From: Acidobacteriaceae bacterium
GTDB lineage: Bacteria > Acidobacteriota > Terriglobia > Terriglobales > Acidobacteriaceae
DNA length: 6,837 nt
Reading direction: 5' to 3'
Assembly: GCA_003152795.1 (NCBI GenBank)
Contig: PMBA01000202.1
Span: 1 to 6,837, forward strand
A program made the position numbers and the translations under genes. Each line of letters opens with the position of its first letter. Positions within the stretch are counted from its first letter, which is position 1. The notes beneath the pieces were generated by a model, which was not told the DNA's origin, did no database searches, and saw only the letters and a program-made list of their open reading frames with translations. This document shows, piece by piece, positions 1 through 5,928 of this stretch.

Positions 1-31
1 GATCACGAAGGCTTTTAGTTTCAAGGCTCTA

Positions 32-69
32 CTTCGTGCACCTTCGTGCCCTTCGTGGTTAAGGTTTCG
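32..69 (+). repeat. Dispersed intergenic repeat, copy 1 (CTTCGTG family)
   Basis: The heptamer CTTCGTG occurs three times in near-tandem at 32, 42 and 51, followed by GTGGTTAAGGTTTC. An inverted heptamer, CACGAAG, lies at 4-10 and could pair with any of the three. The same 38-base stretch aligns without gaps to the minus strand at 1930-1893 with 28 of 38 identities by hand count. Sequences of the form CTTCGTG...CTTCGTGGTTAAG are, from memory, common noncoding repeats in Acidobacteriota intergenic regions. No coding function is suggested. The family name and spread are recalled, not searched. Confidence 0.6.
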
Positions 70-86
70 TTAAACTGAGACACTAC

Positions 87-144
87 CAATCATTGAGATA
101 TCGAACGGTTGAGTCAGAAGGGAGGGCAAGTGACTCAATGATTG
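87..144. repeat. Overlapping, mutually exclusive inverted repeats after the secreted-protein gene
   Basis: CAATCATTGAG at 87-97 is perfectly complementary to CTCAATGATTG at 134-144 (11 bp). TTGAGTCA at 109-116 is perfectly complementary to TGACTCAA at 131-138 (8 bp, 14-base loop). Both right arms use bases 134-138, so only one hairpin can form at a time. The element begins 15 bases beyond the stop codon of the minus-strand gene at 159-1862 and would lie in its 3' untranslated RNA. No T tract follows on the minus strand, so it is not a standard intrinsic terminator. It may act as a 3' end stabiliser or be unrelated to transcription. Confidence 0.45.
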
Positions 145-158
145 AATCCCGCTTCCTC

Positions 159-1862
159 TTAACGCCAGTCCTCACCCGTTGAACTCAGCTTCAGCTCGAC
201 CTGCTGATGAGCGTCTTCCTCCACCTTCACCGTTTTGCCATTCGCTTCCTGGGACTTCAGAAAGTCAGGGTCGTGCCAGACGCCATCTTCGAGGTCCTGC
301 CAGGCATAGAGGGTGTAGCTGCCTGGAGCCAAGCCGCGAATGGTGAAGTGTCCATGCTGATCGCTCGATCCCAGCCCGAAACGATCGGGAAGCTTGCGAT
401 ATTTTTCTTCGGGAACGGCCACCACCGTGGCGTTGGCTACCGGATGGTCGTTGTTTCCGTCATCAGGGTTGTCATCGTTTGCCTTTTCGGCTGCCTTTTC
501 CAAAACTGCTCCCTCGATCGTGCCACCCTTGGAACTCAGCAACAGATCAAGCGCGGCTGGTCCGCTCGCCGTAAAGCCGGATTCGACATCGCGCCCGCCG
601 AGTTTCACCGATTTCAGGAAGGAGTTACCCAGCCCGGTGCCATACACCTGAACGATGTACGCGCCAGGGGTCACATTTTTCCAGTCAAAGTTCCCGAGAC
701 GATCGACCGTTGCATTGGTTCCAAAGAAGTCCTGAGACATGAAGAGTCCAGGATCCGGGGGCACCTCGGCTTGGCGCAGATTTACCGTGTACTGGGTGAG
801 GTCCTCGGACGGGTTGCCTTCGAGGCGAAGATGACCGGCGAGGGTGAAAGAGGGCTGAGGGAGCAGTTTCACACCATCGATATCGGCGGCAACGACAGAG
901 ATTTCCTGGCGCGCCGTCAGCAACTGCGAATCGGCGCCGAGGGATGACGCTCCCACCGTGTACGTTCCCGGGGCGACCCCGCGAACCTCGAACTGGCCAT
1001 CGGATGCCACTTCACCCGCACGGATGGAGTCACCCGATTTAGAGACCAAATCCACGGCGGCTTTCTGCCCGGCCTTGAGAGCAGAGACAATTCCGCGGAC
1101 GCGATAGGTTCGGGCCGGCACCAATGTCAGGTTGACCGGCATTTCATCGCCGGCTTTAAGGGTTACGGCGGTGGCCTGTGCGGCGTCGAAGGTGCCAGGA
1201 TAGTAGGTGGTGACGTAACGAGTATCTGGGCGGGCTTCGCTTTGTTTGTCGCCCTCGATGGACTTCTCGTGCTGCTGCTCGTAATCACGAAAGTCGGGAG
1301 CCGGCATGGCCACAATCCAATACTGGCCAGGGAACAAGCCGGCGAGACGATACTCGCCCAAGTCGTTGGTCGCCTCGGTTCCGGCCCCTTCGCGCAGGTT
1401 TTTTCCAGGTACCTTTTTTAATGCGACCACTCTGACGCTGGACATGGGGTCGCCGTCTTCGTCGGTGATGCGACCGCTGATGACGGCCGTGGGCAACATG
1501 CGAAACAGAATATCTTCCGCCGATTGCCCGGGCCGGACGGTGACTACGTTGACATCAGACTTAAGGCCGCGTCCATTCACTCCGACAAAGCCGGCTTTCT
1601 CGAAGAAGATCCGGTAACGTCCGGGTGACATGTTGTCGATGCGGAAACGTCCGTCGGCATCGGTCGAGGCAGTGTAGTTGCCGCCCTGTTTCTGATCCTC
1701 GGCAACGATCTGCACCAGGACTTTCTTAAGCGGTTGGCTGCCGGGTTCCTTGACCACCATGCCGGCGATGGAAGGCGCGTTTGCCGGGGGCGCGGACGGT
1801 TGGGCGCTGGCCAGCAACAGAGCGCTCAGGAGGAAAACGGCGAGGGTGAGGGGACGGGTCAT
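159..1862 (-). CDS. Secreted multi-domain protein of carboxypeptidase-regulatory-like repeats
   Basis: This encodes 567 residues from the chosen ATG at 1862. Residues 1-20 are a signal peptide: MTRP, a hydrophobic stretch of Leu, Ala, Val and Phe, then a likely cleavage near ASA-Q. The mature part carries five copies of a G-x-F/Y-...-PG-x-Y motif at about residues 71-83, 169-181, 289-301, 390-402 and 504-516, spaced 98-120 residues apart. This is the signature of the CarboxypepD_reg/Cna-B-like beta-sandwich fold. The end (YAWQDLEDGVWHDPDFL) resembles the C-terminus of many acidobacterial proteins of this type. No peptidase catalytic domain, TonB plug or barrel is present, so the name 'carboxypeptidase' would mislead. 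It is probably periplasmic or surface-located, with a binding or structural role; the ligand is unknown. An ATG 18 codons upstream (1916) is open, but that extension reads through a dispersed repeat and lacks signal-peptide character. An Asp/Asn-rich loop lies at residues 460-473. The fold call is firm and the function is not known. Confidence 0.85.
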   Translation of the reverse strand: MTRPLTLAVFLLSALLLASAQPSAPPANAPSIAGMVVKEPGSQPLKKVLVQIVAEDQKQGGNYTASTDADGRFRIDNMSPGRYRIFFEKAGFVGVNGRGLKSDVNVVTVRPGQSAEDILFRMLPTAVISGRITDEDGDPMSSVRVVALKKVPGKNLREGAGTEATNDLGEYRLAGLFPGQYWIVAMPAPDFRDYEQQHEKSIEGDKQSEARPDTRYVTTYYPGTFDAAQATAVTLKAGDEMPVNLTLVPARTYRVRGIVSALKAGQKAAVDLVSKSGDSIRAGEVASDGQFEVRGVAPGTYTVGASSLGADSQLLTARQEISVVAADIDGVKLLPQPSFTLAGHLRLEGNPSEDLTQYTVNLRQAEVPPDPGLFMSQDFFGTNATVDRLGNFDWKNVTPGAYIVQVYGTGLGNSFLKSVKLGGRDVESGFTASGPAALDLLLSSKGGTIEGAVLEKAAEKANDDNPDDGNNDHPVANATVVAVPEEKYRKLPDRFGLGSSDQHGHFTIRGLAPGSYTLYAWQDLEDGVWHDPDFLKSQEANGKTVKVEEDAHQQVELKLSSTGEDWR

Positions 1863-1866
1863 TCGA

Positions 1867-1896
1867 ATTATCGATATCTTGTGCGCGGACAGTGAA
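1867..1896 (-). promoter_or_regulatory. Candidate promoter for the secreted-protein gene
   Basis: On the minus strand TTCACT (1896-1891) and GATAAT (1872-1867) are separated by 18 bases, matching the sigma-70 consensus at 4 of 6 and 5 of 6 positions. The -10 ends four bases before the ATG at 1862, so transcription would start at or within the start codon. That suggests either a leaderless message or a chance match. The -35 lies at the inner edge of dispersed repeat copy 2. No Shine-Dalgarno sequence precedes this ATG. Confidence 0.3.
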
Positions 1897-1930
1897 ACCT
1901 GAACCACGGGGGGCACAGGGTTGCACGGGG
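1893..1930 (-). repeat. Dispersed intergenic repeat, copy 2 (inverted relative to copy 1)
   Basis: Read on the minus strand from 1930, this stretch aligns without gaps to bases 32-69 of the plus strand, with 28 of 38 identities. The shared core is GTGGTT-x-AGGTTTC. Several differences are TT-to-CC changes at the equivalent place of each CTTCGTG unit, so the copy is diverged. It lies in the 137-base gap between mqnC and the secreted-protein gene. It overlaps an in-frame N-terminal extension of that gene, which is one reason to prefer the later start at 1862. Confidence 0.5.
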
Positions 1931-1999
1931 GAAGGCTTCTTTTCTTCTTTCCTCAGTGTCCGCCTGCCGTGAGGTAAGCACTTGCTCCCGCGTGGAGAC

Positions 2000-3046
2000 T
2001 CAGTTCAGAAAGTACTGCCGGTACAAGGTGTCCCGCTGGGCTGGGCGAAAGCCCGCATCGCGTATGATGCGCCGCAACTCTTCTTCGGTTGTGCAGTTGG
2101 TGACGCCCGCGGCGCGGACGACGTTTTCCTCGAGCATCACCGAGCCGACGTCGTTGCCGCCGAAGCGCAAGCCCATCTGGCAGACCTTTAAACCCTGCGT
2201 CACCCAACTGGATTGCACGTTGAGGAAATTCGAAAGATAGAGCCGCGAGATCGCCAAGACCTTCAGGTACTCAACCGCCGTGGCTTCATCCCAATGGCGT
2301 CCGCCGAGCGCGGTGTTGGCCGGCTGAAAACTCCAGGGGATGAAGGCGGTGAAGCCGCCGGTCTCCTGCTGCAAATCGTAAAGAACCTGCAGATGGTTGA
2401 TGCGGTGTTCGATAGACTCGCCGACGCCGAACATCATGGTGGCGGTGGTCCTCATGCCGAGCTGGTGGGCGGTGCGATGGACCTCCAGCCAATCGGCGGT
2501 CAGGCATTTGAGGCGCGCGATTTTGTAGCGGACTTCGTCGTCAAGGATCTCGGCGCCGCCGCCGGGGATGGAATCGAGGCCGGCGTCGCGCAGGCGCGCA
2601 ATCGTATCGCGCACACTGAGATTGCTGTACTCGGCGATCGCGAGAATTTCCGAGGCGGAGTAACAGTGGAGGTGAACCTGCGGGAAGCGCTGCTTGATGC
2701 CGGTGAGCATTTTTTCGTGCCAATCGATTTTGAGGTCGGGATGCAGGCCGCCCTGCATCAGCACGCCGGTGCCGCCGAGTTCCACGGTCTCGCGGATTTT
2801 TTCGTAGATGGTATCGAGGTCGAGGATATAGCCCTCTTTGGCCGCCGGCCCCTTCAAGGGGCGATAGAACGCGCAGAAGGTGCAATACTCCGTGCAGAAG
2901 TTGGTGTAATTAATGTTGCGGTCGATGATGTAGGTCACGGTGCCTTCGGGATGCATTTTGCGGCGGAGAGCGTCCGCCTCCATGCCAATCCCGATCAGAT
3001 CATCGGAGCGAAACATCTCCAGCGCTTGCTGCTTGGTCAAGGACAT
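2000..3046 (-). CDS. mqnC: MqnC, cyclic dehypoxanthine futalosine synthase (radical SAM)
   Basis: This 348-residue enzyme of the futalosine menaquinone pathway converts dehypoxanthine futalosine to its cyclic form by radical SAM chemistry in the cytoplasm. The [4Fe-4S]-binding CxxxCxxC motif is intact at Cys51, Cys55 and Cys58, in the context DRNINYTNFCTEYCTFCAF. That context is typical of MqnC and differs from MqnE or the F420 enzyme CofH. Further family blocks are GGTGVLMQGGLHPDL (91-105), SIPGGGAEIL (159-168), MMFGVGES (204-211) and GGNDVGSVMLEENVV (296-310). Length is normal and nothing looks truncated. The ATG at 3046 starts at the expected MSLTKQQALEMFRSDDLIGIG and has a G-rich ribosome-site candidate just upstream. 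mqnA lies in the same orientation about 2.9 kb upstream, with two unrelated membrane-protein genes between. MqnE and MqnD are not in the window. The main alternative, another CofH/MqnE-like radical SAM protein, is unlikely. Confidence 0.94.
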   Translation of the reverse strand: MSLTKQQALEMFRSDDLIGIGMEADALRRKMHPEGTVTYIIDRNINYTNFCTEYCTFCAFYRPLKGPAAKEGYILDLDTIYEKIRETVELGGTGVLMQGGLHPDLKIDWHEKMLTGIKQRFPQVHLHCYSASEILAIAEYSNLSVRDTIARLRDAGLDSIPGGGAEILDDEVRYKIARLKCLTADWLEVHRTAHQLGMRTTATMMFGVGESIEHRINHLQVLYDLQQETGGFTAFIPWSFQPANTALGGRHWDEATAVEYLKVLAISRLYLSNFLNVQSSWVTQGLKVCQMGLRFGGNDVGSVMLEENVVRAAGVTNCTTEEELRRIIRDAGFRPAQRDTLYRQYFLN

Positions 3047-3050
3047 CCGG

Positions 3051-3057
3051 TTCCCCC
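3051..3057 (-). promoter_or_regulatory. Ribosome binding site candidate for mqnC
   Basis: On the minus strand GGGGGAA lies four bases upstream of the ATG at 3046. It is only a partial match to GGAGG. It is nevertheless the most SD-like sequence before any of the five genes here, and it fits the ATG chosen from the conserved MqnC N-terminus. Confidence 0.4.
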
Positions 3058-3069
3058 ACGGTAAGGGCT

Positions 3070-3075
3070 ATTTTA
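3070..3075 (-). promoter_or_regulatory. Candidate -10 element for mqnC
   Basis: TAAAAT on the minus strand matches TATAAT at five of six positions and ends 23 bases before the mqnC ATG. That would give a leader of roughly 16 bases containing the G-rich ribosome site. I found no good -35 hexamer at the usual spacing. A separate mqnC promoter is plausible because 468 bases of repeat-rich sequence separate mqnC from the gene upstream. Confidence 0.3.
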
Positions 3076-3340
3076 GCTGGTTAAAGGCAGTTGAGGCGAG
3101 TTTCCGGGCTTGCCGCGCCGACGTGCAAACCGGCAATTTCGGGCGACCGTGCCATCACCACAAGCGGTGACATGCCGCACTGCATGAGGGATTTCGGCGA
3201 ACTGTTTGCCAGGGCGGGGCCTCGATGGCAATGTCATCTGGGTGCCGGGTGACGTTTAGCGTGTGTTTTCGGGTGGTTACGAACCAGGGCGTGTCCCGGA
3301 AATGCGCGAATAAAGGCGGGGCGCGGTTTCGGGTCAGGCA
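3076..3340. other. Intergenic stretch without a recognised gene
   Basis: This is the part of the DedA-mqnC gap that holds no repeat I recognise. Open frames on both strands run through it into the dispersed repeat at 3341-3399, but their translations match no family I know. Small inverted repeats are present, for example TCACC/GGTGA at 3155-3159 and 3166-3170, and an imperfect TGACATGCC/GGCAATGTCA pair at 3168-3176 and 3227-3236. None is followed by a T tract. I see no tRNA or known RNA element. Confidence 0.5.
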
Positions 3341-3399
3341 AGAGCTTCGTCGCACAAACAAAATACATAGGTCCTTCGCTTCGCTCAGGATGACAACAG
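3341..3399. repeat. Dispersed repeat of the 'CCTGAGCGAAGCGAAGGACC' type
   Basis: Read on the minus strand, it contains TCATCCTGAGCGAAGCGAAG followed by GACCTATGTATTTTG. Conceptual translations give the peptides VILSEAKDL and HPERSEG on one strand and SFASLRMT on the other. From memory these are recurring artefact 'proteins' in Acidobacteriota and other environmental genomes, produced when this noncoding repeat is translated. The left limit is approximate; the right limit merges into the tandem array. Whether it is a mobile miniature element or a structural repeat cannot be told from one copy. Confidence 0.7.
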
Positions 3400-3486
3400 C
3401 CAACTGATGACAACACTGACTGTTGACAACACTGACTTTATGACAACACTGACTGATGACAACAACTAACTGATGACAACACTGAC
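3390..3486. repeat. Degenerate 16-17-base tandem repeat array
   Basis: Five consecutive units of the form TGATGACAACACTGAC start at 3405 (16 bases), 3421 (16, with TGTTGACAAC), 3437 (17, starting TTTA), 3454 (17, ending AACTAAC) and 3471 (16, same as the first). A partial unit, TGACAACAGCCAAC, sits at 3391-3404 and is continuous with the end of the dispersed repeat. The array ends 28 bases from the DedA stop codon at 3515. The units contain stop codons and have no coding sense. CAACA/TGTTG at 3411-3415 and 3421-3425 can form a short hairpin at one unit junction. Confidence 0.85.
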
Positions 3487-3514
3487 TTATTTCGCGAATT
3501 AACGGGACACCACA

Positions 3515-4180
3515 CTAGGCCGTCCGACGACGAACCTGGGGGCTCGGCTGGGAAGCTTTCGGGCTGCCACGCTTCTGCCGGCGATGGTATTCGAATAGAG
3601 CATAGAGTGCGCCCAATACGGAGAGAGCGATCAGGGCGATCAGCACGGGCCAGTAGTAGAGCGCGAAAAACTTCACAATGTGGCGTCCATAATGCGCTCC
3701 GAGATAAGCGAGGATGGTGAAGCGAAGGCCGCGTCCCACGGCCAGAGCGGTGAGAAACTTCCGCGTGGGATACTGCATGGCGCCGGCGGCCAGAAGCATG
3801 GGCACGATGGGAAAGGGCGGCGGAAGAAGAGCCGGGATCGCGACTGCGACAAAGCCGAAGCGTTCAAAAATGGCGTAGACCCGTTTCGTTGTCTTTTTCG
3901 AGAACCTCTTCTCCAGAGTCTCTTTTCCGCCCTTGCGAGCCATGCGGTAGGTAAGATAGCCGCCGAGGAGCGCTCCAGCCGTCGCCATGATCGCGTAGTA
4001 AAGCCACACGGTGGGATGGTGGGCGGCAAGCAGGATGGTGACAACGTCGGTGCTGCCCGGCAGAGGGACGACGGAGTTGTCGACGAGGCCGAGCAAAATA
4101 AGGCTGGGGCCACCGAGATGGATCAGCCATCGCAGGGCGCTCTTCTTCGATGCGAGCAGGACGATCGCAAGCAAGGGCAT
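3515..4180 (-). CDS. DedA/VTT-family inner-membrane protein
   Basis: This 221-residue polytopic membrane protein has hydrophobic segments at about residues 22-53, 58-78, 108-134 (broken by prolines, re-entrant-like), 142-162 and 172-196, and a basic tail (199-219). The family signature is seen in VDNSVVPLPGSTDVVTILLAA (33-53), GALLGGYLTYRMARKGG (69-85) and PALLPPPFPIVPMLLAAGAMQY (116-137). DedA proteins are inner-membrane transporters; some return undecaprenyl phosphate or other lipids across the membrane, and many affect envelope and proton-force homeostasis. The arginines in the GRF-x-P-x-x-R motif of E. coli YqjA/YghB-type members are absent here, replaced by PALLPPPFP, so function should not be copied from them. 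Asp34 and Asp45 may occupy the place of the family's acidic residues. An in-frame stop three codons upstream makes the ATG at 4180 the first possible ATG start. It follows the GT-C-like gene by 86 bases and may be co-transcribed with it. Family is clear; substrate unknown. Confidence 0.85.
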   Translation of the reverse strand: MPLLAIVLLASKKSALRWLIHLGGPSLILLGLVDNSVVPLPGSTDVVTILLAAHHPTVWLYYAIMATAGALLGGYLTYRMARKGGKETLEKRFSKKTTKRVYAIFERFGFVAVAIPALLPPPFPIVPMLLAAGAMQYPTRKFLTALAVGRGLRFTILAYLGAHYGRHIVKFFALYYWPVLIALIALSVLGALYALFEYHRRQKRGSPKASQPSPQVRRRTA

Positions 4181-4266
4181 CTTTAGCTATTAGAGCAGGA
4201 TAGAGGCTAGCAAGTTGCAATGGTTGTTGCGGGCGACAAGAAATCCGCGGCGATGGAGCCTTGGCC

Positions 4267-5835
4267 TCAGGCCGCCACTCGCAGACTGTTTCGCAACCGG
4301 AGCAGAACCGATCCAAGCGCCGCCGTCGCCGCCAGCCAGACTGCGAGTGCCGAGTTGACCACCCAGCCCGGCGCTACTCCGACGCGGCGCAGCAGAAAGG
4401 GCAGAAAATTCCAGGTCGTGATGTGAACATAATCCCACGGATCCTGGGTCATGGCTTCGTTGTTCAGGCCCCAGGCATCCATCTTGCCCAAAGCGAAGGC
4501 GAGGATGTTCTTGAAACGCAGAGCAATGACAAGCGTGGGATGTCCGAGCGTTTCCAACTGGTAAATTTCCAATGGTAACCAGAAGGCCAACGATGCTAGC
4601 TGAATCACGAGACTGACGGCAATGAGCGCACATCCCGCGCTCCAGATGGTTCTTCCCAAATGCTCTCGATAGCGCATGAGCAACGGCACCGCCAGCAGTG
4701 TCGCCAGTTCGACGGTGGTGGAAACATAGCGGTCACCCCAGGCGAAGTCGCCGCTCCAGTAGGTGTATCTAGCGTAAAAGCTGATATAGGCGAGCAGCAG
4801 AAGAAGAGAGGTCGCCCCGTAGGCGCGCAGTTCTGGAGTCAGGCGCTTCCAGAGGCATGCCAGGAGGAAAATTGCCAGCACGAGAAGAGGATCGAAGAGG
4901 AAGACAGACTTCTCCGGCTGGAACAGGGGGCCCAGGAAGCCGGCGTGAAACGGGGTGCTCCAGGGAAAATTTGCCGGCAGCGCAGGATCGATCTGGCGCT
5001 CTTCGCGGGCGAATACCGCCACGTATGTGTTGGTGAAGGATCCGAAGCGGTAAAACTGGTAGGTGCGATCGAGGGCGAGAAAGAACAGGTAGATGGGGGC
5101 GGCGATTCTGCTGTAGGCGATGAGACGCCGCCACGCTCCTTCTAAACCTGCTCTCTCAAACCAGAGCACGAACAAGACAAAGACGCCTGCCGCGATGAGA
5201 TCCAATCCGGTGGTGAGGCGGGTAAGCAGGTTTAGGCCGAGCGCGCTGGAACCGATGAAAAGTGCCCGGCGGCTGTCGGTGCGCAGCCACTCGTACTGAA
5301 AAGAAAGTCCAGTGAGCGTCAGCAACATGATGTAGTTGTTCTCCATCATGTTCTGGGTGTAGTGAAGATGGGTGGTACAGAACATCAACGCCAACACGCC
5401 GGCCACCGACTCTTTGGTGGCAAAGCGCAACTGGCGGAGCAGGCGGAATGCGATCAGCGCGGTAAGAATGTTGACCGCAATGCTGGTGATGTAGCTGACC
5501 ACAATGCTGCGGACGGCAGGGTCGTCGCCATAGTCCGAGAGGATCGGCCAGCGCGAAATCCACGTGCCCAGGAGGTCCGCGGGCAGCATAAGCAGCGACT
5601 GACCGATGCCATACCAACTGTAGAGACGTCCGCCACGGCCGTGCAGGCCAAATTCGGGATACTCGTTGGGGAAGACCTGCGGCTCGGCGGTCCAGAGCCA
5701 GTGCGTGGTTTGCAGGCGGTGGGCGGTGTCGGATGTTCCCAACTCACCGGACTGGACCACGAAAGCGAGCAGCCCCGCGGTCAGACACAGGAGAAAAAGC
5801 GGATCACGCAGCCGTCGCCGGAGGCGAGAAGTCAT
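4267..5835 (-). CDS. Polytopic membrane protein, probable GT-C-fold glycosyltransferase
   Basis: This 522-residue protein has about ten to twelve hydrophobic segments (for example 11-29, 73-90, 111-133, 143-158, 165-182, 190-226, 245-256, 311-328, 339-356, 372-388, 397-420, 490-513). The layout suits GT-C enzymes such as the PMT/ArnT-like and RgtA-D-like groups. The first external loop carries SDTAHRLQTTHWLWT (35-49), where an acidic residue is expected for catalysis. LYSWYGIGQSLLMLPADLLG (71-90), EKSVFLFDPLLVLAI (308-322) and SGDFAWGDRYV (361-371) recall blocks conserved in bacterial membrane proteins of this kind. GT-C enzymes transfer sugars from polyprenyl-phosphate donors outside the inner membrane to lipid, glycan or protein. 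I could not assign a subfamily or acceptor. It lies between mqnA (93 bases upstream) and the DedA gene (86 bases downstream). The ATG at 5835 precedes a short basic N-terminus and the first membrane helix; no clear Shine-Dalgarno sequence is visible. It could be a membrane protein of other function. Confidence 0.7.
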   Translation of the reverse strand: MTSRLRRRLRDPLFLLCLTAGLLAFVVQSGELGTSDTAHRLQTTHWLWTAEPQVFPNEYPEFGLHGRGGRLYSWYGIGQSLLMLPADLLGTWISRWPILSDYGDDPAVRSIVVSYITSIAVNILTALIAFRLLRQLRFATKESVAGVLALMFCTTHLHYTQNMMENNYIMLLTLTGLSFQYEWLRTDSRRALFIGSSALGLNLLTRLTTGLDLIAAGVFVLFVLWFERAGLEGAWRRLIAYSRIAAPIYLFFLALDRTYQFYRFGSFTNTYVAVFAREERQIDPALPANFPWSTPFHAGFLGPLFQPEKSVFLFDPLLVLAIFLLACLWKRLTPELRAYGATSLLLLLAYISFYARYTYWSGDFAWGDRYVSTTVELATLLAVPLLMRYREHLGRTIWSAGCALIAVSLVIQLASLAFWLPLEIYQLETLGHPTLVIALRFKNILAFALGKMDAWGLNNEAMTQDPWDYVHITTWNFLPFLLRRVGVAPGWVVNSALAVWLAATAALGSVLLRLRNSLRVAA

Positions 5836-5874
5836 GGCCTGAATGGTAATCCGGGAGCAAAAATTTATGAAGGG

Positions 5875-5889
5875 CCGGCGCGTCGCCGG
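5875..5889. other. Small GC-rich hairpin between mqnA and the GT-C-like gene
   Basis: CCGGCG (5875-5880) and CGCCGG (5884-5889) form a perfect 6-bp stem with a 3-base loop, 40 bases past the mqnA stop codon. On the minus strand an ATTTTT run follows about 11 bases later, too far for a normal intrinsic terminator. It could attenuate transcription between the two genes or be chance in GC-rich DNA. Confidence 0.25.
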
Positions 5890-5928
5890 AGTGGTCGAAG
5901 CACACCGACGAGGCAGGTCAGAGAGGTT

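Noticed and set aside
207..947. Plus-strand open frame (246 codons) opposite the secreted-protein gene
   Set aside because: The minus-strand frame has a signal peptide and five regular domain motifs; this frame has none and is antisense to it.
2213..3064. Long plus-strand open frame (283 codons) opposite mqnC
   Set aside because: It is exactly antisense to a strongly conserved radical SAM gene. Its composition follows from that gene's GC-rich codons, and its translation shows no family motif.
3155..3403. Small minus-strand open frame beginning MAVVILSEAKDL
   Set aside because: Its first residues are the translation of a dispersed noncoding repeat and the rest has no family resemblance, so it is treated as a repeat artefact.
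3405..3486. TGATGA and CTGA elements in the tandem array resembling C/D-box RNA motifs
   Set aside because: The boxes are short, their spacing is only a few bases with no guide region, and C/D RNAs are not expected in bacteria. The match follows from the repeat unit.
3390..3486. Iterons or a CRISPR array
   Set aside because: The units are directly contiguous with no unique spacers, and there is no Rep, cas or other replication or defence gene in the window.
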